From Tissierellia bacterium (lineage in GTDB: Bacteria; Bacillota; Clostridia; Tissierellales; Tepidimicrobiaceae), in assembly GCA_012839745.1 (NCBI GenBank), contig DUMS01000061.1, positions 1-64,000 of the forward strand: a DNA stretch of 64,000 nt, given 5' to 3'. The position numbers and the translations under genes are program-made. The notes beneath the pieces are model-generated. The model did no database searches, had not been told where the DNA came from, and saw nothing but the letters and a program-made list of their open reading frames with translations. Of this stretch, positions 17,812-27,338 are shown piece by piece (within the stretch, counting starts at the first letter, position 1; each line of letters begins with the position of its first letter).

Positions 17812-19044
17812 GTGAATAGGGTAGTCATTACAGGGCTTGGAGCCATTACGCCTATAGGCATAGGTAAAGATGAGTATTGGAACTCCCTTATTGAAGGAAA
17901 ATCAGGCGTAGGATATATTACCAGGTTTGATACGGAAGACTTTGTTACGAAAATAGGCGCTGAAGTGAAGGGCTTTTATCCGGAAGATTACATGGATAAA
18001 AAGGAGGCAAAGCGCTGTGACAGATTTACACAGTATGCCATTGCAGCTACGCACCTTGCCTTAAGGGATGGAGAAATAGATTTAAGCTGTGTAGACAGGG
18101 ACAGGGTAGGAGTTGTAATTGGTTCAGGCATAGGCGGAATGGAAACGCTGGAAGAAGAGCATAACAAGCTTATAGAAAAAGGCCCTAAGAGAATAAGCCC
18201 ATTGTTCATTCCCATGATGATATCAAATATGGCACCAGGGCAAATCTCCATGAAATACGGCTTAAAAGGGCCTACCATGACTGTTACCACAGCTTGTGCA
18301 TCTGCAAATCATGCTATAGGAGAATCCTTTAGGATGATACAGAGGGGAATATGTGATATGGTGATTACAGGCGGAAGTGAAGCAGCCATAACTCCAATTG
18401 CAGTGGCTGGATTCAATGCCATGAAAGCCCTATCCACAAGAAATGAAGACCCATCTCGTGCAAGCAGGCCCTTTGATAAGAATAGGGATGGATTTGTAAT
18501 GGGAGAAGGAGCTGGCATACTTGTACTGGAAGAGCTCAATCATGCACTGAAAAGAAATGCTACCATATATGCTGAAATAATAGGATATGGAGCAACTTCA
18601 GATGCATACCACATAACTGCTCCAGACCCAGAGGGAGAGGGAGCAAGGAAGGCCATGGAACTGGCTCTGTCAGATGGCAACGTAAAATATGACCAGATAG
18701 ACTACATCAATGCTCATGGAACAGGCACCTATTACAATGATAAACTGGAAACTTTGGCTATAAAGAGATTATTTAAGGAACATGCATACAGGTTGAGCAT
18801 AAGCTCAACTAAATCCATGACGGGCCATCTTCTTGGAGCTGCAGGAGGTATAGAAGCAATTGCAACCTGTTTGGCCATTAAAGAGGGAATAGTTCCACCT
18901 ACTATTAACTATGAAGTTGCTGATGAGGAGTGTGATTTAGACTATACACCCAATAAAGCTGTTAAGAAAGACATAAGATTTGCCATTTCCAATTCCCTGG
19001 GATTTGGAGGGCACAATGCAACAATCCTTCTTAAAAAATGGTAA
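17812..19044 (+). CDS. fabF: 3-oxoacyl-ACP synthase II FabF
   Basis: Elongates acyl-ACP with malonyl-ACP. 410 residues, GTG start after GAGGAGGCT. The catalytic Cys is in TVTTACASANHAIG (residue about 163), the two His residues in INAHGTGTYYNDKLE and SMTGHLLGAAG, and the C-terminal SNSLGFGGHNATILL is conserved. Last gene of the fab operon; no acetyl-CoA carboxylase genes follow, unlike some clostridial operons. Confidence 0.96.
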   Translation: MNRVVITGLGAITPIGIGKDEYWNSLIEGKSGVGYITRFDTEDFVTKIGAEVKGFYPEDYMDKKEAKRCDRFTQYAIAATHLALRDGEIDLSCVDRDRVGVVIGSGIGGMETLEEEHNKLIEKGPKRISPLFIPMMISNMAPGQISMKYGLKGPTMTVTTACASANHAIGESFRMIQRGICDMVITGGSEAAITPIAVAGFNAMKALSTRNEDPSRASRPFDKNRDGFVMGEGAGILVLEELNHALKRNATIYAEIIGYGATSDAYHITAPDPEGEGARKAMELALSDGNVKYDQIDYINAHGTGTYYNDKLETLAIKRLFKEHAYRLSISSTKSMTGHLLGAAGGIEAIATCLAIKEGIVPPTINYEVADEECDLDYTPNKAVKKDIRFAISNSLGFGGHNATILLKKW

Positions 19045-19055
19045 TAGAATAATCG

Positions 19056-19087
19056 AAAGGTTTGAGGAAATTTCCTCAAACCTTTTT
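19056..19087 (+). terminator. Terminator of the fab operon
   Basis: A 15-base arm AAAGGTTTGAGGAAA (19056-19070) is followed directly by its exact complement (19071-19085) and more T. The palindrome has no spacer, so the loop forms from the innermost bases. Confidence 0.92.
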
Positions 19088-19154
19088 GTATAATGGGATA
19101 CTTTGCAACCTATACTATGCTATACTTATATTATCTTGAGTATGGAGTGATGCT

Positions 19155-20531
19155 ATGAGAATTAATATTCCAGGTTATGTAGAAAACATAATAGACAGGT
19201 TGGAATCAAATGGCTATGAAGCCTACATAGTTGGAGGCTGCGTGCGGGACATGCTTTTGGGAAGGGTTCCCAAGGATTATGATATAACTACAAATGCACT
19301 TCCAGATGAAGTTGAAATGCTGTTTAGAGATTTTAAAACCGTGAGTGTAGGCAAGGAATTTGGCACCATTATTGTATGCCATGATATGGGGCCTGTAGAG
19401 GTAACTACCTTTAGAAGGGAAGGGAAATATCTGGATGGCAGAAGACCCCAATGGGTGTTTTTTTCAAGGAAGATCGAGGATGATTTAAGCCGCAGGGATT
19501 TTACCATCAATGCCATAGCATACAACAGCAGGAGGGGAATCATAGACCCCTTTGACGGGCAGAAAGATATAAACCTAAGAATAATAAGAACCGTCGGCAT
19601 GCCTGATGAGCGCTTTAGGGAAGATTATTTGAGAATAATGAGGGCAGTAAGATTTGCAGCTGAACTTGATTTTGAAATTGAGGAGGAAACCTTAGAGGCA
19701 GCAAAATCTTACAGCAGGCTCGTTGAAAGGGTCAGCATGGAGCGCATAACAGATGAGTTTTTTAAAATGATTATGTGCAGTATCCCATCCAAAGGCATAA
19801 GGTTGCTGGAAGAGACGGGATTGTTGGATATAGTGCTGCCTGAACTGATTCCAGCCATTGGATTTCAGCAGAGAAACCCTCATCATGAGATGGATGTATA
19901 CAACCACATATTATGCGTATTGGACAATACACCTCCAATACTTGAGGTAAGACTTGCTGCCCTTTTTCACGATATAGGAAAGCCTCATACCTTAACTGTA
20001 GATGAGGAAGGGGTAGGACATTTCTACGGACATGACAGGCTGGGAGCTGATATAGCAAGGGAGGCTTTAAAGCGGCTTAGGGCATCAAACCTGCTAATTA
20101 AAAATGTATGCACGTTGGTAAAGGAGCATATGAACCATCATGCCCATTTTAAGGATAAGGGGCTAAAAAGGCTTATAAGGAGAGTTGGGGAAAATGAAAT
20201 ATTCAACTTAATGGAGCTGCAGAAGGCTGATATTAAATGCTCAAACAAGGAAGCAACAATAGACCACATTCTGGAAAGGGAGAGGAGAATTAGAGAAATT
20301 ATTGATAACAATGAGCCCTATAAGCTATCCCAGCTGAATATAAATGGAAATGATCTTATGAATTTAGGATTTCAAGAAGGACCCATATTAAGGGATGTAC
20401 TTCAATACCTGCTGGATAGGGTTATGGAGGAGCCTGATAAGAACAGGAAGGATGTTCTTAAGGAAATGGCAATGGAAAGATTCTTAAAAAAGAGCGTTTC
20501 TGGGAATAAAGAGGAAGAGATTAACTTTTAA
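19155..20531 (+). CDS. cca: CCA-adding tRNA nucleotidyltransferase with HD domain
   Basis: Adds or repairs the 3' CCA of tRNAs. 458 residues. The N-terminal nucleotidyltransferase head has YIVGGCVRDMLLG and PKDYDITTNALP (the two catalytic Asp), then SRRDFTINAIAYN and DYLRIMRAVRFAAEL. Residues about 240-330 form an HD domain (LAALFHDIGKPHTL, HDRLGADIA), found in many Firmicutes enzymes and linked to phosphohydrolase activity. It is a single gene with its own AT-rich promoter region downstream of the fab terminator. Confidence 0.93.
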   Translation: MRINIPGYVENIIDRLESNGYEAYIVGGCVRDMLLGRVPKDYDITTNALPDEVEMLFRDFKTVSVGKEFGTIIVCHDMGPVEVTTFRREGKYLDGRRPQWVFFSRKIEDDLSRRDFTINAIAYNSRRGIIDPFDGQKDINLRIIRTVGMPDERFREDYLRIMRAVRFAAELDFEIEEETLEAAKSYSRLVERVSMERITDEFFKMIMCSIPSKGIRLLEETGLLDIVLPELIPAIGFQQRNPHHEMDVYNHILCVLDNTPPILEVRLAALFHDIGKPHTLTVDEEGVGHFYGHDRLGADIAREALKRLRASNLLIKNVCTLVKEHMNHHAHFKDKGLKRLIRRVGENEIFNLMELQKADIKCSNKEATIDHILERERRIREIIDNNEPYKLSQLNINGNDLMNLGFQEGPILRDVLQYLLDRVMEEPDKNRKDVLKEMAMERFLKKSVSGNKEEEINF

Positions 20532-20630
20532 CGCTAGTAGAGGAAATATTATGAATTCTAAATGCATTTGTTAAATATAAAGAACTGTGATATTATTTAA
20601 ATATCATATACTTTCTTAGGAGGGATAGAA

Positions 20631-21980
20631 GTGGGCAAACTATTTGGCACAGATGGGATAAGAGGAATTGCAAATATGGATTTAACTCCTGAACTGGCCT
20701 TTAAGGTAGGCAGAGCTGGAGCTTATGTGCTGTCTAAAGGGAAGAAAGGAAAGATAGTTGTAGGCAAGGACACAAGATTATCAGGAGATATGCTTGAAGC
20801 AGCACTTACTGCAGGAATTCTTTCAACTGGATTAGATGTAATATCCTTAGGAGTAGTTCCTACCCCTGCAGTGGCATATTTGACCAAAAAATATAATGCC
20901 CTGGCAGGTGTTGTAATATCAGCTTCCCATAACCCAGTGGAATATAACGGGATTAAGTTCTTTAATGAAGAAGGATTTAAGCTAAATGATGAGATAGAAG
21001 AAGAAATAGAGAATTACATAGAGAAGGACCATGAAATACCATTGCGTCCAATTAAAGGGGAAATAGGGCGCACCATAATGGAGTCTGATGGCTATAAACA
21101 CTATATGTCGCATTTGAAATCAACCATTAATCATGATTTTAAAGGATTGAAGATAGCAGTAGACTGCGGTAATGGTGCAGTATTCAGCATAGCACCAATG
21201 CTGATAAGAGAATTAAATGCAGAGGTAGTTGTAATAAACGACAATCCAAATGGAGTAAATATAAATGTAGAGTGTGGTTCCACCAATCCTTCCATGATTA
21301 AGTCTTTAGTTCTTGAAACAAAGGCAGACATTGGACTGTCCTTTGATGGAGATGCAGACAGGCTAATTGCAGTAGATGAAAAGGGAAACATTATAGACGG
21401 GGATCACATATTGGCAATCTGCGGAACATATCTTAAGGAGCAGGGCAAGCTAAAAAACAATACAGTAGTAGGTACAGTAATGACAAATATAGGCCTCGAT
21501 GTATATCTGAAAAACAACGGGATGAAAGTTGTAAAGACTAAGGTTGGCGACAGATATGTATTGGAGGAAATGATGAATAATGGCTACATATTAGGCGGTG
21601 AACAATCAGGACATATTATATTTCTAGAGCATAGCACAACCGGTGATGGGATGTTAACAGCTCTGCAATTGATAAATGTCATGAAGGAAACAGGCAAAAA
21701 GGCTTCTGAACTGAACAGCATTATGACCAGCTACCCACAGGTATTGGAAAATGCAAGGGTAAGAAAGGAATTAAAGGATTCCTATATGGAAAATGAAGAG
21801 ATAAAATCCGAAATAGAAAGAATTGAGAATATGTTTAAGGGTGAAGGCAGGGTGGTTATAAGGCCTTCTGGCACAGAACCTCTTATTAGAGTTATGATTG
21901 AAGGAAAGGATAAAGAAAAAATAGAAGCTGTCGCCAGGGATTTGGCCAGGTTTATAGAGGAAAGGCTGGGGCAAAAATAG
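20631..21980 (+). CDS. glmM: Phosphoglucosamine mutase GlmM
   Basis: Turns glucosamine-6-phosphate into glucosamine-1-phosphate for cell-wall synthesis. 449 residues, GTG start behind AGGAGGG. Motifs: KLFGTDGIRGIAN, VISASHNPVEYNG with the phosphorylated Ser, LSFDGDADRLIAV for Mg, GGEQSGHIIF for sugar binding, and RPSGTEPLIRVMIE for phosphate. In Bacillus and Listeria GlmM can inhibit CdaA and is encoded next to it; here it is about 17 kb from cdaA-cdaR. No glmS or glmS ribozyme follows. Confidence 0.96.
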   Translation: MGKLFGTDGIRGIANMDLTPELAFKVGRAGAYVLSKGKKGKIVVGKDTRLSGDMLEAALTAGILSTGLDVISLGVVPTPAVAYLTKKYNALAGVVISASHNPVEYNGIKFFNEEGFKLNDEIEEEIENYIEKDHEIPLRPIKGEIGRTIMESDGYKHYMSHLKSTINHDFKGLKIAVDCGNGAVFSIAPMLIRELNAEVVVINDNPNGVNINVECGSTNPSMIKSLVLETKADIGLSFDGDADRLIAVDEKGNIIDGDHILAICGTYLKEQGKLKNNTVVGTVMTNIGLDVYLKNNGMKVVKTKVGDRYVLEEMMNNGYILGGEQSGHIIFLEHSTTGDGMLTALQLINVMKETGKKASELNSIMTSYPQVLENARVRKELKDSYMENEEIKSEIERIENMFKGEGRVVIRPSGTEPLIRVMIEGKDKEKIEAVARDLARFIEERLGQK

Positions 21981-22049
21981 CTAACCTATTGACACTATCC
22001 TCTATTTAAGTTAGAATATTCCTAGGTTTAACCGTTTTATGACAAAAGT

Positions 22050-22071
22050 CACCCACTTATTAAAGTGGGTG
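22050..22071. repeat. Perfect hairpin downstream of glmM
   Basis: CACCCACTT (22050-22058), loop ATTA, AAGTGGGTG (22063-22071). There is no T run, so it is not a standard terminator. It may be an IS200/IS605-like or REP-like palindrome, but nothing around it decides this. Apart from this and the opp promoter, the 390 bases between glmM and the opp operon hold no visible gene. Confidence 0.5.
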
Positions 22072-22259
22072 ATGAATACCTGAAGAATTAAATACATGCA
22101 GGTTAAAAATTGTCAGAATTTTGGTAAAAGGATATGTATATTTGTCTCATGTCTTAAGTATATTTATTATAGCAACTTAAAAACTGGAAAGTTTTTCTGT
22201 TATTAGGAGTTTATTGGCTTTAAATCCATCTTTTGCTTATTCAATTATGTTTCTAATTT

Positions 22260-22324
22260 TGTATTATACCGCTTGGGCAAAATTAATTACATTGACAAAA
22301 TTTAATAAGAAGTGGTATAATACA
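22260..22324 (+). promoter_or_regulatory. opp operon promoter within a 15-bp inverted repeat
   Basis: TTGACA at 22292-22297 and TATAAT at 22316-22321 with an 18-base spacer form a strong sigma-A promoter. Arms TGTATTATACCGCTT (22260-22274) and AAGTGGTATAATACA (22310-22324) are complementary at 14 of 15 positions. The right arm covers the -10 box, so a dimeric repressor bound here could block transcription. Confidence 0.75.
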
Positions 22325-22370
22325 ATAAATTAATAATATTCAAATAATGACAAAGGGGGAGTATTTAAAA

Positions 22371-24314
22371 ATGAAAAGAAAGTTATCTTTGCTATTAGCG
22401 TTAGTATTAGCGCTAGCACTCTTCATGACTGCCTGTGGCAGTTCTAAGGACACAGCTACAAATGATCCTGAAGAAACTGAACAACCAACAGAAACAGGTG
22501 AAGGCGACGAAGAAACCCTAGAGCCACCAGCAGAACCTATGGGACAATTAATCATAGGAAATACTACAGAAATGTCTGGAGAATGGCTACCATATTTCCA
22601 AAACATTGCATCAGACTATGACATTTGGAACTTCATTAACGGTTACAGCACAGTAGCTATAACTTTTGATGGAGAATATGTAGTTGATACAACAGTAGTA
22701 AAAGACTATAAGGTTACAGAAAATGAAGACGGTTCCAAGACATATACTTGGACAATTGCAGATAACCTAGTATACGATGATGGAACTCCTATTACAGCTA
22801 AAGACTATGTTGCATCAGCTCTATTATGGTCATCACAACTACTAGGAGAAATGGGAGGAAGCAACTCCTATGGATTGTACTGGAAGGGCTGGAGTGAATT
22901 CTCCAAGGGACAAACTAATGTATTTGCAGGTGTTAATTTAATTGATGATTATACTTTTGCTATTACTATTGATGCTTCAAATCTTCCATACTTCTATGAA
23001 TTACCAATGGTAAGCGTAGGACCTACTAAACTATCATACTGGTTAGATGAAACTGTAGATATTGCTGATGATGGTGAAGGATGCTACTTTACAGTAGATA
23101 TAAATGCTAAGAATCCTGATGGTTCTCTAGTATATGCTGAGAAGATCAGTGCAGCTAAGTCAAATCCATTCTATCCAGCAAGCGGTCCATATGTAGTAAA
23201 GAGCTTTGATGCTACAACTAAGACAGCAGTTCTTGAAGTTAATGACAAATACGTAGGCGACTATACTGGTCAAAAACCAAAGATTAAGACTATAATCTAT
23301 AAGCTTGTTAACCAATCAACTCAATTTGACGAATTGGCAACTGGTTCAGTTGACTTATTACCTGAGAATGGTAGTGGAGACGCTATCAATGCAGGTCTTG
23401 ACTTAGTAGAGCAAGGCGGATTCTCATACAGTACACACCCACGTTCCGGATATGGTAAGATTCACTTCGCTTGTGACTTTGGACCAACTGCAGACGTAGA
23501 AGTACGTCAAGCTATAGCACACCTATTGGACAGAAACGAATTTGCTAAGTCATTTACAGGTGGATTCGGTTCAGTAGTAAACGGTCCTTATGGAGAAGCA
23601 ATGTGGTTCTATCAGGAGACAAAAGCTGAGTTGAATCAAAAAGTAAATCAATATCCATATGATTTGAACAAAGCAATTGAATTGTTAGAATCAGCTGGAT
23701 GGACATTAAATGCTAATGGCGAGCCATACAAAGAAGGAGACGGAGTACGTTATAAGAGAACTGAAGATGGCAAATTAATGCCACTTATCATTGAATGGGC
23801 TTCAACAGAAAACAACCAGGTATCAGACCTATTAGTAGTAAAATTACAACAAAATCCTGATTTAGCAAAAGCAGGTATTCAAATTAACCAAACAACTATG
23901 ACATTCCCAGAATTAATTAACTGGATGTATCGTGACAAGTCACAAGGAGCAGAATATGCTGTACCAACATACCATATGTTCAACTTGGCAACAAACTATT
24001 CACCATGGTATGACCTATCAACAGAATACGTAACAGACCCAGACATGGTTGCAGCTGGCTACAATACAAACTATATATTTGATGAAGAGCTGGAAAGACT
24101 ATCAAAGGAAATGGTATTAGTAGATCCTAACGATAGAGAAGGATTCAAACGTAAATTCGTAGACTTCATCGTAAGATGGAATTACTTATTGCCAGACCTA
24201 CCACTATACTCAAATATCTACCATGACTTCTATAATGATAAGCTACAAAACTGGAAGATGAACTCCAACGTAGATGTTACTCAGGCAGTTCTATATGCAT
24301 GGGTAACAGAATAG
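22371..24314 (+). CDS. Oligopeptide ABC transporter, substrate-binding lipoprotein
   Basis: A 647-residue extracellular solute-binding protein of family 5 (SBP_bac_5/OppA type). The start is the ATG at 22371 behind AAAGGGGGAG. The signal peptide MKRKLSLLLALVLALALF ends in the lipobox FMTACGSS, then an acidic, Thr/Glu-rich linker. Family features: DNLVYDDGTPITAKDYVAS and a segment with VRQAIAHLLDRNEFAKSF. It is longer than most OppA proteins (about 540-600). Codon choice differs from its neighbours (more CTA, TCA, CGT), which fits high expression. A hairpin after the gene probably separates its level from that of the membrane parts. Confidence 0.9.
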   Translation: MKRKLSLLLALVLALALFMTACGSSKDTATNDPEETEQPTETGEGDEETLEPPAEPMGQLIIGNTTEMSGEWLPYFQNIASDYDIWNFINGYSTVAITFDGEYVVDTTVVKDYKVTENEDGSKTYTWTIADNLVYDDGTPITAKDYVASALLWSSQLLGEMGGSNSYGLYWKGWSEFSKGQTNVFAGVNLIDDYTFAITIDASNLPYFYELPMVSVGPTKLSYWLDETVDIADDGEGCYFTVDINAKNPDGSLVYAEKISAAKSNPFYPASGPYVVKSFDATTKTAVLEVNDKYVGDYTGQKPKIKTIIYKLVNQSTQFDELATGSVDLLPENGSGDAINAGLDLVEQGGFSYSTHPRSGYGKIHFACDFGPTADVEVRQAIAHLLDRNEFAKSFTGGFGSVVNGPYGEAMWFYQETKAELNQKVNQYPYDLNKAIELLESAGWTLNANGEPYKEGDGVRYKRTEDGKLMPLIIEWASTENNQVSDLLVVKLQQNPDLAKAGIQINQTTMTFPELINWMYRDKSQGAEYAVPTYHMFNLATNYSPWYDLSTEYVTDPDMVAAGYNTNYIFDEELERLSKEMVLVDPNDREGFKRKFVDFIVRWNYLLPDLPLYSNIYHDFYNDKLQNWKMNSNVDVTQAVLYAWVTE

Positions 24315-24352
24315 TTGAAATATTAGATTATAGAATTTCATAGATTGCTTGT

Positions 24353-24386
24353 GTAGAAATAGGGTATGCAAATATCCTATTTCTAC
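24353..24386 (+). terminator. Hairpin between opp binding protein and permease genes
   Basis: GTAGAAATAGG (24353-24363) pairs perfectly with CCTATTTCTAC (24376-24386). The tail is only weakly T-rich, so it is likely a partial terminator or an mRNA-stabilising stem, as often found behind binding-protein genes. Confidence 0.7.
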
Positions 24387-24470
24387 ATATTTAAGCAAAA
24401 TTTATTACATTAAAACATTAATAGAATCAAGTTTAAAATCATACAAAACTAGAATAAGGCGGGTAATGAG

Positions 24471-25457
24471 ATGGGTAAATATGTTGCTAAAAGATTATTA
24501 TATATGTTATTTGTTTTAGCAGTAATGACATTTGTATTATTTTTCTTATATAACTTAATACCAGGCGACCCTGCTAGAGCTGAAGTTGAGCCTATGAAAC
24601 ACAGGCTTAAACCGGAAGAATACCAGTACAGATATGAGCAAGCCAGAAAAAGGCTTGGATTGGATGACCCATTAATTGTTAGATATGGGAAATGGGTTAG
24701 AAATTTGCTTAAAGGTGATTTAGGAATTTCCAAGGTTTATAATAAACCAGTCATTGAAGTTTTGAAACCTCCTCTAAAGGTTACAGTTACAGTAAATATA
24801 TTTGTAACTATCTTTTCTTTAGGCATTACCATACCGTTAGGTATTATCTGTGCAGTAAAGAAGAATTCTAAATTTGATAAAGTCGTGCAAGTATTTACTA
24901 TAGTAGGTTACAGCCTTCCTGTATTTATATTTGCACTGTTGTTTATATATGCATTTGCAGTTAAGCTTAGATGGTTCCCGGTAAGTGGCATGAAAACTCC
25001 AAACTTCTCTGGCACTCCATGGGAAGAGTTCAAGGATATGATGCATCATTTAACATTACCTCTTATAGTGTTGATTATAGGTTCCTTAGGAGGTATGACA
25101 AGATATGTCCGTGCAGCCATGATTGACGCTTTAAGTATGGACTGCATTAAGACTGCAAGAGCCAAAGGACTTAGCGAAAAAGTGGTAATTTATTCTCACG
25201 CATGGAGAAATGCCCTTCTTCCTGTTATAACATTGATTATAGGATGGTTTATGAGCATATTCAGCGGTTCACTGGTCACAGAAACAATGTTTGTACTAAA
25301 CGGGATGGGGAAGATCTATATTGATGCGCTAAATAATCAGGACTACAATATAGCTTTAGCGATACAGTTATTCTATATAGTAATGGCAGTACTTGGAAAC
25401 CTGATTGCAGACCTAAGCTATGGAATAGTAGATCCTCGTGTAAGGGTTAATAAGTAA
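24471..25457 (+). CDS. Oligopeptide ABC transporter permease (OppB/DppB type)
   Basis: Inner-membrane permease, 328 residues with six predicted helices. The N-terminus KRLLYMLFVLAVMTFVLFFL and FLYNLIPGDPARAE are typical of DppB/OppB, which carry the P-G-D-P motif after helix 1. The EAA loop is near KTARAKGLSEKVVIYSHAWRN, the contact site for the ATPase. The C-terminus SYGIVDPRVRVN matches the usual ending. It is the normal half of an unusual permease pair. Confidence 0.93.
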   Translation: MGKYVAKRLLYMLFVLAVMTFVLFFLYNLIPGDPARAEVEPMKHRLKPEEYQYRYEQARKRLGLDDPLIVRYGKWVRNLLKGDLGISKVYNKPVIEVLKPPLKVTVTVNIFVTIFSLGITIPLGIICAVKKNSKFDKVVQVFTIVGYSLPVFIFALLFIYAFAVKLRWFPVSGMKTPNFSGTPWEEFKDMMHHLTLPLIVLIIGSLGGMTRYVRAAMIDALSMDCIKTARAKGLSEKVVIYSHAWRNALLPVITLIIGWFMSIFSGSLVTETMFVLNGMGKIYIDALNNQDYNIALAIQLFYIVMAVLGNLIADLSYGIVDPRVRVNK

Positions 25458-25472
25458 AGGAGGAGGTAAAAC

Positions 25473-27326
25473 ATGAGCTCAAGTCAATATAGTAAAGCTA
25501 AAGAAAACGATAAAAGTAAAAAAAGTTTTACACGCCTTCTCTTTGGAAAGCTATTTGGAGGGAAGAAGGAGTTATCAATATTTGAAGAAGAGCAGGTGCA
25601 AAGCCCTTTTAGAACAGTTATAAGAACCTTCAGAGATAACAAGGTTTCAATGACAGCGTTTTATACATTTTTGATAATGTTTCTAATTTTAACTATAGGA
25701 CCTATGATAAAACCTATTGACTTATCCTTTTCAGAAACAAGCCAGCAAAATATAGCCCCTGGTTTTGATTTTCTAAAGTTCCCAAAAGAATTAAACGGAA
25801 AGGTACAGGACATTGCAATAGGCCCTACTTTTAGCCTAGGAGTTTCTACAGATGGCGATTTATATATTTGGGGTAAAACCCGTGTTTCAAGAACAATAGA
25901 TATAAAAGCAGAAGTACCTAAAGGAATGGGTAAGATTGTAAAAGTTGCTGCAGGTTTTGACCATGTACTTGCTCTAAACGACCAAGGAGAAGTATTCGCA
26001 TGGGGCAGCGGTAGACAAATGCAGACTACAATTCCAGATTATATTAAGAGTTTAAATAATATTAAGGATATAGAAGCAGGCTATCAGAACTCCATTATAC
26101 TGACAGAAGATGGTTATATTCACTACTTTGGCAATGCTATGAACAATGACTATAACGAATTCAATGAATATCAAGGCCAGATAAAACAGGTTGCCCTTAC
26201 TGCTGATGCTGTAATAGGACTGACTTTTGATGGACAAGTAGTTTACTTAGGTATGATGGATAACAGCTATACTAAAATACCTGAAAATATGGGAAACGTT
26301 ATAGATATAGCTGCTACAGCTACAACAGTGGCTGCATTAAATGACCAGGGACAGGTTTTTGTATGGGGTAATATTTCTACATTTAGTGACGGAAATGAAG
26401 CACAGGTTGTTGAAACTGATAGTCGCATAATTGATATTGAGGGTGGAAGAACTCATTATACAGCATTAACAGAATCCGGGCAAGTTGTAGCCTGGGGTAG
26501 AAACTACTATAATCAGGCATCTGTTCCAAAAGAGCTGTCAAATGTTAAAATAGAAAGAATATACACCGATTTTTATCAGAATTATGCAATTGATGAAAAT
26601 GGGAATATACACGTTTGGGGCTTAAAAGGATATTTAATGGGCACTGATGATATTGGAAGAGATATATTTACGAGGCTTTTAAACGGCGGTCGTATGACTA
26701 TTACCATTGGAGCTGTTGCTGTTATTATATCCACAATAATCGGAGTTATCGTAGGAGGAATATCTGGATATTTCGGTGGGAAACTGGATATGGTATTACA
26801 GAGAATTTCTGAAATGGTTGCTTCCTTGCCTTTCTTGCCCTTTGCAATGATTTTGTCATCTTTAATTGGAAATGCTATGAGTGCAACCCAAAGGGTTTAC
26901 TTCATAATGGTTGTATTAGGCTTACTATCCTGGACAGGATTACAGAGGCTGGTCCGTGCACAGGTTCTTTCTGTTAGAGAACAGGAATATGTAACTGCTG
27001 CCAGGTCATTAGGAATTAAGAAATACAATATTGTATTTAGACATATATTGCCAAACGTTATATCAGTAATACTCGTAGATGCAACATTGAGCTTTGCATT
27101 AAGTATGCTCACCGAATCAACTTTATCCTTTTTGGGTTTTGGTGTTCAACCTCCACAACCAACTTGGGGTAATATGCTCTATGGTTCAAATAACAGTGTC
27201 GTAATACAAAACTATTGGTGGAGATGGGTATTTGCATCTATAGCATTAAGTATATGCGTAATATGTGTTAACCTAATAGGCGATGGACTAAGAGATGCAA
27301 TAGATCCAAAATCACATGAACGTTAG
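25473..27326 (+). CDS. OppC-type permease with an inserted seven-repeat RCC1-like domain
   Basis: A 617-residue permease, about twice the usual OppC length. Residues 1-57 are a charged cytoplasmic tail and 58-78 the first helix. Residues about 108-385, in the loop facing outside, hold seven repeats of about 41 residues, each with a G-x-hydrophobic core ending in WG or similar: DGDLYIWGK, QGEVFAWGS, DGYIHYFGN, DGQVVYLGM, QGQVFVWGN, SGQVVAWGR and NGNIHVWGL. These are RCC1-like repeats, and seven make one beta-propeller. The permease core resumes at LMGTDDIGRDIFTRLLNGGR, the normal OppC motif, with the EAA loop at AARSLGIKKYNIVFRHILPN. AAGGAGGAGG lies upstream. The propeller may dock the binding protein or sense peptides; that is inference. 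Confidence 0.9.
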   Translation: MSSSQYSKAKENDKSKKSFTRLLFGKLFGGKKELSIFEEEQVQSPFRTVIRTFRDNKVSMTAFYTFLIMFLILTIGPMIKPIDLSFSETSQQNIAPGFDFLKFPKELNGKVQDIAIGPTFSLGVSTDGDLYIWGKTRVSRTIDIKAEVPKGMGKIVKVAAGFDHVLALNDQGEVFAWGSGRQMQTTIPDYIKSLNNIKDIEAGYQNSIILTEDGYIHYFGNAMNNDYNEFNEYQGQIKQVALTADAVIGLTFDGQVVYLGMMDNSYTKIPENMGNVIDIAATATTVAALNDQGQVFVWGNISTFSDGNEAQVVETDSRIIDIEGGRTHYTALTESGQVVAWGRNYYNQASVPKELSNVKIERIYTDFYQNYAIDENGNIHVWGLKGYLMGTDDIGRDIFTRLLNGGRMTITIGAVAVIISTIIGVIVGGISGYFGGKLDMVLQRISEMVASLPFLPFAMILSSLIGNAMSATQRVYFIMVVLGLLSWTGLQRLVRAQVLSVREQEYVTAARSLGIKKYNIVFRHILPNVISVILVDATLSFALSMLTESTLSFLGFGVQPPQPTWGNMLYGSNNSVVIQNYWWRWVFASIALSICVICVNLIGDGLRDAIDPKSHER

Positions 27327-27338
27327 GGGGAAAATTAG

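Noticed and set aside
21981-22370. glmS ribozyme downstream of glmM
   Set aside because: I looked for the conserved core (AGCGCC...GGACTTAAAGCC-like) because glmS often follows glmM in clostridia; it is not there and no glmS gene follows.
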